The notes under the pieces: model-generated
Databases searched by the model: none
What the model was told of the DNA's origin: nothing
Seen by the model: the letters and a program-made list of their open reading frames with translations, nothing else
Part shown: positions 9,601 through 18,738 of the stretch, one piece after another
Layout of the letters: the number at the start of each line of letters is the position of its first letter
Position numbering within the stretch: position 1 is the stretch's first letter
Program-made: the position numbers and the translations under genes
Source of the DNA: a virus
Length of the DNA: 64,000 nt
Virus record (IMG/VR): IMGVR_UViG_3300028027_000054
Span: 1-64,000 of that record
Strand: one strand, 5' to 3'

Positions 9601-11403
9601 CGTGCAGGGTATTATTATAACTCACCAGCAAGATCTATCAGTTCTGCTAAAGAGTGGGGTAAGAAAAGTAAACCAGTGACACTAAACCCGTTAACATGGT
9701 TCAACAAGCTTTCTACCAGGGAAAGACCTGGTGTGTTTGCTGGGGTTAATCCTAACTATGCTGAGCAAGAAGAGCTGAGGATGGACAAAGGTTCATACCC
9801 CTACAAGCTGATGGAGAAAGCCCGTGACCTGGGTGTAGACGTTGACTTTGATAATGCATCAGACCTGGAAGAGATTGTGATCAGAGGTGCTAAGAAAGGT
9901 ACAAACTATAAGAAGATGGCTAACGGAGGTTTACTATCCAGGTCAGTCAGCTGTTCCAACTGTGGTCATTCCTGGCAAGCTATAGATGGTGGACTAGATC
10001 CTCTGAGTTGTCATAAGTGTGGTGGTATGGTAAAGATGCAAGTGGGTGGACAGCGTGCTCCCATTTATACCAACAACCCAAATGATCCAAGACTAAGAGC
10101 TTATCAAGATAGTTTGTCTCTTTCTTCAAGACCAAGAAGGAACCCTAACCCTATGATTTCTGTGAGCAACTTTGATAAACTACATTATGCTGGGGCATCA
10201 AAAGCCTATGCAGAAAAAAACATAATGCCTGTCGGGTTTAGAGACTTTTCTACAGAGCCTTATAGAGCATCAGAACCTGTCTTTGCTAAGCCAAAACAAA
10301 GGGTGGAATATAGGAAACCACAACCTGCAGTAGCTCAACAGCAACCGCAGATATTACCAGCTCAACAACCTACTACACCTGCTTACAGGATGCAGGGAAG
10401 TACACCAGTATATGGACCGTCTAATAGTCTGATAGGAATGATGAACCAGCAGTCTGGTGAGTTCTATCCTGACTACATGAACACAGCAGGCCGTGCCCGT
10501 GTTAATCAGGCAGATGCTGATATGATAGGTAACCAGCAAAAGATACTGGAGTATTTGAGAATGAAGGGTGTTAACAATGCTCAGGTAATTCCACAGAAAA
10601 AGAATGGTGGACAACCCGGTATTCCTTTAGCCCAAGATGGCTGGGTACAAAGAGCAGCTAACGCCAACCTTAACTTCTGGGAGAAATGCGGACTTGCATC
10701 CGATGCTAATAATGGCGGAGGTGGTGGAGGTCCATGGAGTGGAGGTGGATATAAGTCTGCCAAGTATAAAAATCCATATGAAGAATTGAGTGACATAGAC
10801 GCTTATGATAAAGACGAGCGTAAGTCATTTAAGAGTACACTTCCACAAGGTGTGGACATAAAAGACTGGGTGGCATTTAACAGAGATGCTTCTAGAATGA
10901 ATTCATTGCTGAGTAATCCTGATTATGATAAATATGTAGACTCTACAGGCACGCTAAAACCTGAGTACCAGACTTCTGCTACACAGTTTGATCCCTACTT
11001 TTTATACTATAAACCTGCGTTTATGGGTAAGAAATCGGTTACAGCAAACGACATCATGAATTATCACATGAACCAACCGCATGGTATTAGTGGGTTTAAA
11101 GAGCTAGCTAACAGAAGGTACATGCCTCAAAAACACTATGGTGGTAATCTATATAAATCAGGTGGACAACATGGTGGGTTGGACAGATGGTTTGCAGAAA
11201 AGTGGGTAGACGTAAAGACCGGTAAAGACTGTGGAAGACAAGACGGAGAAAGTAGAGCAGGTTATCCAGCATGCCGTCCTTCCAGAAGAGTATCATCCCA
11301 GACACCAAAGACTTCTTCAGAAATGAGTGCTGCTGAGAAAGCCAAGTTTAAAAGAAGCAAGACAAGCAGTGAACGTATAAACTATAATCATAAAAGAAAC
11401 TAA
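6610..11403 (+). CDS. Virion protein with NlpC/CHAP-like and lytic transglycosylase-like domains (1597 aa)
   Basis: Multidomain virion protein. Residues 1-520 are Ala/Lys-rich and AT-rich in DNA, with no recognised domain. After the motif KKQGGPIVDP comes a Cys-peptidase-like domain at about 635-790, with C646 (GCSKQA), H748 (THNG) and H765 (KHGYQ), as in NlpC/P60 or CHAP amidases. About 885-1020 is lytic-transglycosylase-like: E905 in GQETNF, then GPAQIK at 932-937 and AGYYYNSP near 999. A zinc ribbon follows (C1115, C1118, C1134, C1137). The C-terminal 75 residues (GLDRWFAEKWVDVKTG, YPACRPS, TPKTSSEMSAAEKAKF) match a DUF5872-like tail. Likely role: injected protein that opens the peptidoglycan at entry. 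Confidence 0.72.
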   Translation: MNKLLQLMMDMGNVSHKMLPKFQSKGEVSPTWMKQLPPALKIGQRAATPVYDNISNLAALKAQAEMDIKAKKQAAINAMRYKQGQIKSLPKETLWSNVLDGASKAVAIAAHPVTAASYTVKGQRIPDNFQRANVNNYDLGLSILNPGSVAYSASEIPGNIADGDYTSAAFNTMGTLPALGLAPALLKKTNPLLYNVSKQLAKEGNYGKMAAIHALSAVDGAGPMIMKTPGLKQLYKKAAYNVASKSGGDQSIEPTKVFKKVFFPKSQSSYANYAGSTSREAAERDLVRQYIYGDSPGFEQIDIKPYGLEKYVDRYGDMNVYKMRSKVPHGEALELDKNSSFADAFQDALKKSGGNDAAKQRGYVTMALNQFANPVSPIDDVAGHTARLSKTLPDGYKLTSQDIWKFHPDDYLQKWGTGVDRASQSMRPSDYVTYLQAKLLERAGKPFVLMQENPLKWIDNAPVENVRKIDLPKDVFKSYSADDLINNPNLDENALLDNLNSIELFDAVKDNSNGILKRKIKKQGGPIVDPRGQWAHPGQRTMVPTPTGQITMKGVPYPVYGQDETGYGQMMMPGGEYRFPGQMVDEIPMMRGGGEEDNEEPTLMRNRRVGTIRKPIAKVNLRPVYDMKAPVWEDWYVKNCPDGVGCSKQATISAQKITGLPYSSYAPADAGYRDAVAERYGLTNVFDQEGDQKRNANSRGKGWKYPSSQDFKNWKAGDIVTLDKGDDLYFPYSAPGGFSEKDNSNLTHNGMVYGFDKSGRPIIKHGYQTGKNRGRGITEVLGDDGRVSSFGHGKYAIKSVWRPKEVNDDNTINTVVDVVDDGQARATRKKNTTSNQSFYVKDDFTDTNSPADYFSGAVNRSETKQRLVDMFNNEKLDKELQYKLGMTADEVDNIKPVIYGVFGQETNFNDVNNMGAAPKEILGSILGVGSRGPAQIKLDSLSKDERKILGIKRASDLEKDDVSYKAAMLLLNNARKRMNMEVEQGTHPELQNADEYFRAGYYYNSPARSISSAKEWGKKSKPVTLNPLTWFNKLSTRERPGVFAGVNPNYAEQEELRMDKGSYPYKLMEKARDLGVDVDFDNASDLEEIVIRGAKKGTNYKKMANGGLLSRSVSCSNCGHSWQAIDGGLDPLSCHKCGGMVKMQVGGQRAPIYTNNPNDPRLRAYQDSLSLSSRPRRNPNPMISVSNFDKLHYAGASKAYAEKNIMPVGFRDFSTEPYRASEPVFAKPKQRVEYRKPQPAVAQQQPQILPAQQPTTPAYRMQGSTPVYGPSNSLIGMMNQQSGEFYPDYMNTAGRARVNQADADMIGNQQKILEYLRMKGVNNAQVIPQKKNGGQPGIPLAQDGWVQRAANANLNFWEKCGLASDANNGGGGGGPWSGGGYKSAKYKNPYEELSDIDAYDKDERKSFKSTLPQGVDIKDWVAFNRDASRMNSLLSNPDYDKYVDSTGTLKPEYQTSATQFDPYFLYYKPAFMGKKSVTANDIMNYHMNQPHGISGFKELANRRYMPQKHYGGNLYKSGGQHGGLDRWFAEKWVDVKTGKDCGRQDGESRAGYPACRPSRRVSSQTPKTSSEMSAAEKAKFKRSKTSSERINYNHKRN

Positions 11404-11414
11404 GAGTATTTCCT

Positions 11415-13505
11415 ATGGCAAACAAACCTAATAACCCTTCTCTGTGGTCTAAAGCAAAGTCCTTAGCCAAACAGAAATTTGACGTCTACCCTTCGGCATA
11501 TGCTAACGGCTGGGCCGCTAAGTATTATAAAAGCAAAGGTGGCACTTGGCGTAAAGCTGAATACGGTATGCAAGTAATGGGTGACGGTGGCATCCCTGAT
11601 AATGAAGGCTTCAACGCTCTTCCTGAAAGGGTTCAGCAAATGATCATCAGCCGTATGGAACAAGGTGGAGAGAAAATGCCGCCAGAGATTGCCCGTGCAC
11701 GTTTTGCTGCAGCAGGTAATCTTAACCAGATGGCTGACTATGGTTATGCATGTGGTGGGTATATCCCGGAAATGATGTATGGTGGCATGGACTATATGGC
11801 CGGTGGCGGAGAGCCTAACGGTGGTATGGCACTGGGTCAGATGTCAGCTGTTGCTGAGAAGATGAGTAAACTACGTCAGTTTGTTTCTCCAGAACAAAAC
11901 CTGGATCCATGGATTGCATCCAAGCTTGCTGTAATGGATCATAGTGCAGATGCTATTTCTGATTACATGATGTATAATCCTGAGGCTCAGGGTGAAGAAC
12001 AGGAAATGATGGAAGGTGGTGGTTACGTAGTATCACGTAGCAGTGACCGTAAAGGAAAGACTCACAAAGTAACGGGTCCTGATGGTACTGAGAAATACTT
12101 TGGTGATTCTAATCTTGGTCAACATCCTAAAGATCCGGAGCGTAAAGCAGCATTCTATGCCCGTCATAAAAAGAACCTGGATGGTAATCCTTACTTCCGT
12201 GCTTTTGCCAGAGCAACCTGGCAGGATGGTGGACAGATAGATGAAATGAAAAATGGTGGGTCTACTTATTCAAATGGAGTATTTTATCAAACAGGTGGTG
12301 AAGCACCACGTATGGAAGATTACCCGGACTATGGATCCTGGAGGTCAGATTTTGAAGCTTATCTCATGGCTGCTAATGATGCACAGGTACCATCTAAAAG
12401 TCCTGGTGTAAGTAGGGTAAATGGAGATGATGAATCTTATGATGCTGATGGTAACTACTATCCTGGTAAAGAAGGTCAGAGGTATATGGATGCATTAAGT
12501 AATAGTAATCATCCAGATCATATAGCTGCACTAGATGCTGCTAACAGAGATAACTATACTATGATGGTTCCCTCTATCAGAATTGCAGACAAAGCTCAGG
12601 CTACCCCTAAAGCTCTTCCTGGTAAAAAAGGACAGGGTTCTGGCAGTATTGTAGACTTCCTAAACTCTAGTGGAAATAAAAGTGACTATGCCACTCGTAA
12701 AGCTCTTGCTGAAGAGCGTGGTATAGCATCATACAGAGGAACTGCAGACCAGAACATGATGTTGCTCTCCATACTGCGTCAAGAAAATAGTGCAGCTCCT
12801 GTTACCAGACAATCTGCTTCTGCAGACTATGACATGAATAGCAGTAACATGCTCAGAAGAGGTTACGTTCCTCCAAGCAACCCGTTCATATTTGGTGAGA
12901 TGCCACAAAGACAAGCTGTTGCAAAGGAAAGACCAGTTGTAAAAACTCCTGCTGCAGCTAAAGTTTCTGCTGCTAAGAAAGTAAACGCAGTCAATGCTAA
13001 AGATGCAGAAGAGTCTATGACCTTTGCCAAGTATAAAGCAAAAGATCCATACTTCTTTGCAGAAGAATCTGATTCAGGATTTAAAAAAGCTATTGACATG
13101 CCTTTCACATATCTAAGAGACCTGGGTGCACGAACTGTGTTAGACAAGGATGTTATGGCACTTGGACAACTGCTCTCTCTCGGTGCAGGGTCAAGTTTGC
13201 TTAAAGGAATAACTCGTGCAGGAATATCTTCTAGATTTAACAAATTTGTAGACGATGCCCCAGATGATATCGATGATGCTGGTTCTATGGTGTGGAAAAG
13301 TAATAACAATACCATTCATGGAATGCGTGCTGCTGCTGCAGAAATTATGAAATCTCCTGGTAGTCTGAGTGCTTCAAGAAAAAAAGCATTGTCTAACCAG
13401 AAGCGTAAACAAGAAGGTGGACCTGTAGTTGGGCAAGAGATGGAAGTAACACCAGAACAGCTTGAACAACTCCGTGCACAAGGTATTCAGTTTGAAATAA
13501 TCTAA
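11415..13505 (+). CDS. GG-motif virion protein with DUF5872-like N-terminus (696 aa)
   Basis: The N-terminus (PSLWSKAKSLAKQKFDVYPS, then ANGWAAKYYKSKGG) is a short basic module common in phage and giant-virus proteins. A second module near residues 200-270 (KTHKVTGPDGTEKYFGD, LGQHPKD, FYARHKKNLDGNPYFRAFA) also recurs in such proteins. Between them lie many short xGG motifs (EQGGE, CGGY, YGGM, NGGS, TGGE). The C-terminus (QEGGPVVGQEMEVTPEQ) looks like a conserved end tag. There is no enzyme motif. Position between two virion proteins suggests a packaged or capsid-associated protein, possibly injected. Start context is CCTATG. Confidence 0.68.
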   Translation: MANKPNNPSLWSKAKSLAKQKFDVYPSAYANGWAAKYYKSKGGTWRKAEYGMQVMGDGGIPDNEGFNALPERVQQMIISRMEQGGEKMPPEIARARFAAAGNLNQMADYGYACGGYIPEMMYGGMDYMAGGGEPNGGMALGQMSAVAEKMSKLRQFVSPEQNLDPWIASKLAVMDHSADAISDYMMYNPEAQGEEQEMMEGGGYVVSRSSDRKGKTHKVTGPDGTEKYFGDSNLGQHPKDPERKAAFYARHKKNLDGNPYFRAFARATWQDGGQIDEMKNGGSTYSNGVFYQTGGEAPRMEDYPDYGSWRSDFEAYLMAANDAQVPSKSPGVSRVNGDDESYDADGNYYPGKEGQRYMDALSNSNHPDHIAALDAANRDNYTMMVPSIRIADKAQATPKALPGKKGQGSGSIVDFLNSSGNKSDYATRKALAEERGIASYRGTADQNMMLLSILRQENSAAPVTRQSASADYDMNSSNMLRRGYVPPSNPFIFGEMPQRQAVAKERPVVKTPAAAKVSAAKKVNAVNAKDAEESMTFAKYKAKDPYFFAEESDSGFKKAIDMPFTYLRDLGARTVLDKDVMALGQLLSLGAGSSLLKGITRAGISSRFNKFVDDAPDDIDDAGSMVWKSNNNTIHGMRAAAAEIMKSPGSLSASRKKALSNQKRKQEGGPVVGQEMEVTPEQLEQLRAQGIQFEII

Positions 13506-13508
13506 CCT

Positions 13509-16160
13509 ATGAAAATACGTATAACAGGTAAGTCATTAAAGAAGGCACAGGTAGGCAAAGACTTCCCTAAGATCTCTATGCCTGCTCCCATATTTGATCC
13601 AAATAACATACCTAAAGAAGAAGCTCCTGAAGGATACTTTGATCAGAAGCCTCTTCGTGAGTTCAATGAGTCAGGTATAGGTCCTACTTTTGAGATGGAT
13701 GAAATGGACAAAAGATACCAGAATGATCCCCAGGCCCAGATGGAGTATGACTTTAGCCTTTATGGGTATCATCAAACCAATCCTAACAAAGACAGCAAGA
13801 ACTATAACAAGTTCATGCAGAACAAGTACGGAATAAAAGATCCGGCTAACAAGCCAAACTTTGGAGCTTTGTCTGCACTGATTGGAATTGGTTCTAATAT
13901 CACTGACTTTGTTACGGATAAGAAAAAACAACGTGACTTTGACAGCTACATGCGTGAGCAACAGATGAGTGACAACCTGTTTCCCAGTGTCAGTGGCTCA
14001 CGTGGAGACTATGTTAACACCGGAACTACTTTTGGCATGTTCCGACCTGATCAATACGTTGTAAATAAAGGAATGTACACTGCTGAGCAAGGTGGTGAAA
14101 ACCCAATACCTATGAATACTATAAGAATAAGAATCATTGATGGTCCTGAGCAGATGGCTTACGGTGGACAGTCCGGTTATGGACTTGACCTTGGTCAACG
14201 TAACACATATTCAGAAATGCCCCAGGGGATGTCTGAGAGTTTTTCCAGTACCATTGGTGCCGTGCCCCGCTCTGCTGCCAACATAGAAGCAGAAGGTGGA
14301 GAAACCCTTTACGGAGACGTAGACGGTGATGGTGTAAATGAACACATGAAGATCTCTGGTCCCCGTCATAGTAACGGAGGTGTACCTCTTAATGCCCCTG
14401 AAGGTTCTTTCATATTCTCTGACACCAAGAAGATGAAGATCAAAGACCCTCAGATCTTATCTGCATTTGGTGTTAGCTTCAAGAAAGGTGGGGTTACCCC
14501 GGCTAGCATTGCAAAGAAGTATGACGTCAATAAATATAAGGCCATCTTAGAAGATCCTAATGCAGATGATTATGCTAAGTCTACTGCTCAGCACATGGTA
14601 AAGAACTACCAGGATAAACTGGGTAGGCTGGCCATGATCCAGGAAGGAATGAAAGACTTTCCTCAAGGTGTGCCACAGGTAGCACAAGATATGATGCAGG
14701 CTTCTCAAGGTTTGACCGAGGCAGCTTATGGTGGTTATATGCCACTTCCTAAAGCTCAAAAAGGTAAACAAACACCTTCTGATGTAATATTTACACCTGA
14801 GTTTCAGCAAATGCTTGCAGATCTTAAAGCTAAGCAGAACGTAAACATGGTGTATTCTCCAAGGATTATTGCTGGAGATAATAATGTTCCAATGATGCAA
14901 GGTAGACAATCTTCAGGTTTGTACGGGGACATTACTCCTGCCGAAATGGACGAGTTTAAGAAGCGTCATCAATGGTATTTTAAAGGTCGTCCAAACTGGA
15001 ACTTTAAAAACAAAGCAGAAGTAGAAGATTTTCAGAGAAAGTATGATGATGAATATGCTAGAAAATACGGTTACAGTTACTTTACAGAAAAGAGAAAGTT
15101 TGATAAAGTAGATGGAAAACCTGGTGAGTATACTTATAATGCTCCTGGATTAGAAGATGAACCTCAAAAGCCTGTAACCCAACCTAATGGTGGTTATGTA
15201 TGTACAGACAACGGTGTTAAATATGTAGGGCCTAATGATCCACTCACTGGATTTGAAGCCTACGGATATTATGCCACAGAAGCTGAAGCAAGGGCGGTGT
15301 GTAAAGGTAAAGATCCAGAACCTGGTCCAAATCCTAATAAAAATACATTCACTGGAAACGAGCGTTCACCGTTTGGGTATATGACTCCGGACATGGTTAA
15401 CATGTTTGCGGCTGCAGCACTGCCTCCCAAGAAGTATCTGCCCTACATGGCTCCTTATAAGACCATGACAGCTGATCCTACCTTCTATGATCCTAATCGT
15501 GAGCTGGCAGCTAACGCTGAGCAGGCTAATATCCAGAGTCAGTATTTGTCCAACTTTGCAGGTCCCCAGTCTTTCCTGGCTAACACTGCTGCTGTACAAG
15601 GCAGGGCTGCTGAGAATGCAGCTAATATCATGGGCAGGTATAACAACCTCAACGTTGGTGTAGCTAATGATTTCTCTGCAAGACAGGCTGACACTAAGAA
15701 CAAAGAAATGGTGGCCAATGTAGAAAGATCAAACGAACTCTACAAGGGTAACGTCATTGCTAACGAGCAGTACAGAAATGCCAAACGCCAATACCTGAAC
15801 AACATAGCCAAGACCTTTGGTACTGCCTGGAACAACAGGATGAACCTGGGACTCATGAATGCAACCAATCCTATGTACAACATTGATAACATATCTGGTC
15901 GTTCTTTCTTTAAGAAAGGCTATGATGTATCTAAGCTTGGTACAATGGGTAGCGGTGCCGGTGGTGACTGGGCTTCTATTGGTGCAGACTTTATGGATGC
16001 ACGTTCCAAGTCTGGTATTGCTGATCTCTCTTTTGATCAGTACTTAAAGATAAAAGGATACAGCACCAGCTCTGATAAGAATGGTGATGGTATTCCTGAC
16101 CAGACAACCAGGAGAGCTACCGCAGCTAAATTCGGAGGATACCTGACTTATCCATTTTGA
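13509..16160 (+). CDS. Internal virion protein with GG motifs (883 aa)
   Basis: It carries the segment EAEGGETLYGDVDGDG followed by KISGPRHSNGGVPLNAPEGS and FIFSDTKKMKI (about residues 258-320), which I recognise from large virion proteins of Bacteroidota phages, where an EF-hand-like Asp loop precedes the GPRHSNGG motif. More GG motifs follow (KKGGV, YGGY), and the protein ends in KFGGYLTYPF. The C-terminal third is helical (LAANAEQANIQSQYLSNFAG and following). A second calcium-loop-like sequence (DKNGDGIPD) lies near the end. Probably an injected or scaffold-associated internal protein. It closes the first structural transcription unit, being followed by a terminator candidate at 16182-16214. 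Confidence 0.68.
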   Translation: MKIRITGKSLKKAQVGKDFPKISMPAPIFDPNNIPKEEAPEGYFDQKPLREFNESGIGPTFEMDEMDKRYQNDPQAQMEYDFSLYGYHQTNPNKDSKNYNKFMQNKYGIKDPANKPNFGALSALIGIGSNITDFVTDKKKQRDFDSYMREQQMSDNLFPSVSGSRGDYVNTGTTFGMFRPDQYVVNKGMYTAEQGGENPIPMNTIRIRIIDGPEQMAYGGQSGYGLDLGQRNTYSEMPQGMSESFSSTIGAVPRSAANIEAEGGETLYGDVDGDGVNEHMKISGPRHSNGGVPLNAPEGSFIFSDTKKMKIKDPQILSAFGVSFKKGGVTPASIAKKYDVNKYKAILEDPNADDYAKSTAQHMVKNYQDKLGRLAMIQEGMKDFPQGVPQVAQDMMQASQGLTEAAYGGYMPLPKAQKGKQTPSDVIFTPEFQQMLADLKAKQNVNMVYSPRIIAGDNNVPMMQGRQSSGLYGDITPAEMDEFKKRHQWYFKGRPNWNFKNKAEVEDFQRKYDDEYARKYGYSYFTEKRKFDKVDGKPGEYTYNAPGLEDEPQKPVTQPNGGYVCTDNGVKYVGPNDPLTGFEAYGYYATEAEARAVCKGKDPEPGPNPNKNTFTGNERSPFGYMTPDMVNMFAAAALPPKKYLPYMAPYKTMTADPTFYDPNRELAANAEQANIQSQYLSNFAGPQSFLANTAAVQGRAAENAANIMGRYNNLNVGVANDFSARQADTKNKEMVANVERSNELYKGNVIANEQYRNAKRQYLNNIAKTFGTAWNNRMNLGLMNATNPMYNIDNISGRSFFKKGYDVSKLGTMGSGAGGDWASIGADFMDARSKSGIADLSFDQYLKIKGYSTSSDKNGDGIPDQTTRRATAAKFGGYLTYPF

Positions 16161-16166
16161 TTTTGT

Positions 16167-16184
16167 AGAGGTATATAAACCTCT
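16167..16184 (+). other. Short hairpin ahead of terminator
   Basis: AGAGGT and ACCTCT pair as a 6-base-pair perfect stem around ATATAA. It sits 7 bases after the stop of the 883-residue gene and directly before the longer hairpin at 16182. It could be part of the same termination or RNA processing structure. Confidence 0.4.
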
Positions 16185-16214
16185 CAAGTTTAATGCTAAA
16201 CTTTAGAGATTTTT
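16182..16214 (+). terminator. Probable rho-independent terminator
   Basis: TCTC-AAGTTTA, loop ATGC, TAAACTT-TA-GAGA forms a stem of 7 plus 4 base pairs with a 2-base bulge, followed by TTTTT at 16210-16214. It ends the transcript of the first virion block. The stem is AT-rich, so termination may be partial. Confidence 0.6.
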
Positions 16215-16216
16215 CA

Positions 16217-16233
16217 GTATATTATAATGTAGA
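16217..16233 (+). promoter_or_regulatory. Phage promoter candidate GTATATTATAATGTAGA
   Basis: This 17-base element sits between the terminator and the ATG at 16236. It recurs with one mismatch at 57441-57457, in front of the other plus-strand unit. The core resembles the Bacteroidota -7 element TAnnTTTG, but no TTTG lies at the usual distance upstream. If it works like a -7 element, the transcript would start almost at the ATG and be close to leaderless. It could be read by host sigma factor or by the phage polymerase. Confidence 0.55.
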
Positions 16234-16235
16234 CT

Positions 16236-18725
16236 ATGGCATCCTTCATACCCAATGTAACTGATATTTTTCCGGACCCGTCCATGTACAGACCGGACTT
16301 CTCATTCTTAGACACCATGCTAAGGAGAAGGCAAGCTATGTACAACCAGGGCTTTGCCGAGTTGTCTAGTAAGTACAGCAGTCTTGCAAAGAACCTGACC
16401 AATCCTTATAACTCTAAGGTGAGGAACCAGTTCCTGCAAGAAGCCCAGAACGAACTGAAGAACCTTTCTGCCATGGATCTTTCCCAGCAGCAGAATGTTC
16501 AGACAGCGACAAACGTATTCACCCCTCTATATGGCAATCAGAATGTAATGGGTGATCTTGCTGTTACCGCTCACTGGGACCAGCAGGAACAGATCGCTGA
16601 GTCTTTCCGTTTAAAAGATGGGGGAAAAGAGTTTAGCCAGGACAACATTGACTTTGTAAGGATGCAGCGTAATGCATTCTCTCAGGACAGACCTGAAAAT
16701 GTAGGTTCTTACCTGGGCAGCAAACGTTCTTATACTCCGTATTATGATTACGCCAAGGAGTATAAAGAAGCCATGGCGGCATACAAGCCAAATAAATCAA
16801 AGATCAGCAGGCCTGATGGTCGTGGTTATATGATCACAGAAGAAGACGGCTCTTATGACGCTGAGGATGTAAAGCTCTATTTGAGCAGCGTGCTCAGTAG
16901 TAAAGCAAAAAGCCAGATGGCTATTGAAGGTGTAGTAAGATACTCCAACAACCCTGCTGTATTTGATACGTATACCAAAGGTCTGGGTAAAACTGAAAAG
17001 TTCCTACAGACAAGGATTCAGGAGTTTGAAGGAAAAATGATGGCTGAAAAGGATCCTGCAAAAAGACAGGAATACCAATCAGGTTTGGACATGCTTAAAG
17101 AAAAGCTTGAGGAAGTTGGTGGTGAGAAAGTAAACATGCAGAACCCTGATTACATCAGCAGAAACAAAGAGAACATAGCCTCTAACCTATACTACTCTGA
17201 TAAGATCGCAGAGCTTTCTAAAGGGTATGCCCGTAAAGATTATACCTACGAGATCAAAGCCGACGATACCTATCTTACACGCCTGCGTGAAGCTGGTCTG
17301 AACCAAAGACACAGAGAGACACTGGCAGACAACGAAAAGAACCGGTCTAATGATCGTCTGCTCAAACAAGTGGATCTGGGTCTGCTCACCTTTGATACCC
17401 GTGGTAACATTGTCCGTGTTCAAGACCAACCGTTTACAGTACCTACTACGGAAATGAAAGAAGGGTTGGGTTATAAACAGTTTCAAGAGCAGAAGAAGTC
17501 TGTAGAAAATGCCCAGATAGATGCCCGCAATAATCTTAAGAAATACTTCTACGCTACCAATCCTATTTATGAACAACAGGGTATTAAGATTACTGACCCT
17601 AAAGTAGAGGCAGGTTTTGACCAGTTTATTACTGATCAGACAACGTTGTTAAAAGATAATCCTAAGAGTAATCAACTGTCTACAAAGTTCTTGCAGTTTA
17701 GAAGTACGGTAGAAGCTGCACAGCTTCAACTTGCAGGCTTTGCTGAAAAGGAAAGAAAAGCTAACGTTGCTTTTAAAGATGATCTAAAAGGTGTTAGAGA
17801 AGAGGTTAATAAAATCTTTGGGGGTGGGTCTAAAGAATTAAATATGTATGATCCTTCTACAGGTAAATACACCAAGGTTAAAATAAATGCTGACAAGTTT
17901 ATAGAACTGTATTTGAACTCTCCTAATAATTATAATCTAGGACCTAATACTAAAAATGGAGTGGTAGACGAGAATGGTCTGAATATTGTTATTGATGGAA
18001 AAAAGATGACTTTTTTAGCAGGTACAGGTGCTGAATTCAAGCAAGCCTTTAAGCTTTTAAGTTCTAATAATGCATCTATTAGCAATGCTACTAAGCGTTT
18101 TAATCAGATGTATGACCAGCAGTATGTTCAGAATGAAGTGATGCTTCGTCCTATTAACGAGAAAGATCCAGTGGTGATAGCTGCTAAAAACAACATGCAG
18201 AACGCTACATTGGTTAGTGCTGACAACATTGTGATCAGCGGATACAACAAAGGCAAGTACATGTTTGGTTTTAAAGCAGGTGTTAACAAAGACAACCTTC
18301 CTTCAGAAGAAGAGTTGGCTGCCATGGGTGTAAAACGTGCACCTGGGTATACCGATGAGAATCCAAAGTTTGTGGTAGAGAGCACCTTATTTGCTCCACG
18401 TACCGGTGAGACTCAGTATAGTGCAAGAGAACAAGTTATTAATGACTTCTTCCAAGGTATGGGTAACGCTACAGAGAGTGATCGTGAAGTGGTGTATGGA
18501 ACTCCTTCAGGTATGTTGACAGTAGGTGAAGGTCTTAATCCAATCCAGATTATTAAAACATCTCGTTACGGACAGTCAGACACCTATGACATAAAAGATG
18601 AGTTAACCGGTATTATGATTAATGCTGGTGTTCCATTAAATATTGATATGGTAATAGAAACCATGAGAAAAATTGAAACAGATCCTACGTTCTTTTCAAG
18701 GATGAGAAATCATAAATCTAAATAA
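16236..18725 (+). CDS. Large helical virion protein (829 aa), cargo-like
   Basis: No enzymatic motif seen. The N-terminus (FIPNVTDIFPDPSMYRPDFS, then FLDTMLRRRQAMYNQGF) is typical of a family that precedes the polymerase genes in crAss-like phages. The protein is mostly helical, with charged coiled-coil-like parts near residues 255-300 (KFLQTRIQEFEGKMMAEKD) and 400-470. The 3' half (about 17.6-18.1 kb) is visibly more AT-rich than the rest. It starts a new transcription unit behind a terminator and a promoter candidate. By position it is probably packaged with, or helps package, the polymerase. Function not recognised. Confidence 0.65.
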   Translation: MASFIPNVTDIFPDPSMYRPDFSFLDTMLRRRQAMYNQGFAELSSKYSSLAKNLTNPYNSKVRNQFLQEAQNELKNLSAMDLSQQQNVQTATNVFTPLYGNQNVMGDLAVTAHWDQQEQIAESFRLKDGGKEFSQDNIDFVRMQRNAFSQDRPENVGSYLGSKRSYTPYYDYAKEYKEAMAAYKPNKSKISRPDGRGYMITEEDGSYDAEDVKLYLSSVLSSKAKSQMAIEGVVRYSNNPAVFDTYTKGLGKTEKFLQTRIQEFEGKMMAEKDPAKRQEYQSGLDMLKEKLEEVGGEKVNMQNPDYISRNKENIASNLYYSDKIAELSKGYARKDYTYEIKADDTYLTRLREAGLNQRHRETLADNEKNRSNDRLLKQVDLGLLTFDTRGNIVRVQDQPFTVPTTEMKEGLGYKQFQEQKKSVENAQIDARNNLKKYFYATNPIYEQQGIKITDPKVEAGFDQFITDQTTLLKDNPKSNQLSTKFLQFRSTVEAAQLQLAGFAEKERKANVAFKDDLKGVREEVNKIFGGGSKELNMYDPSTGKYTKVKINADKFIELYLNSPNNYNLGPNTKNGVVDENGLNIVIDGKKMTFLAGTGAEFKQAFKLLSSNNASISNATKRFNQMYDQQYVQNEVMLRPINEKDPVVIAAKNNMQNATLVSADNIVISGYNKGKYMFGFKAGVNKDNLPSEEELAAMGVKRAPGYTDENPKFVVESTLFAPRTGETQYSAREQVINDFFQGMGNATESDREVVYGTPSGMLTVGEGLNPIQIIKTSRYGQSDTYDIKDELTGIMINAGVPLNIDMVIETMRKIETDPTFFSRMRNHKSK

Positions 18726-18738
18726 CTAAGTAGTTCCC

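Noticed and set aside
10717-10760. Glycine run in the 1597-residue protein as a frameshift or slippage site
   Set aside because: The frame stays open and is followed by normal protein sequence; it reads as a Gly-rich linker.
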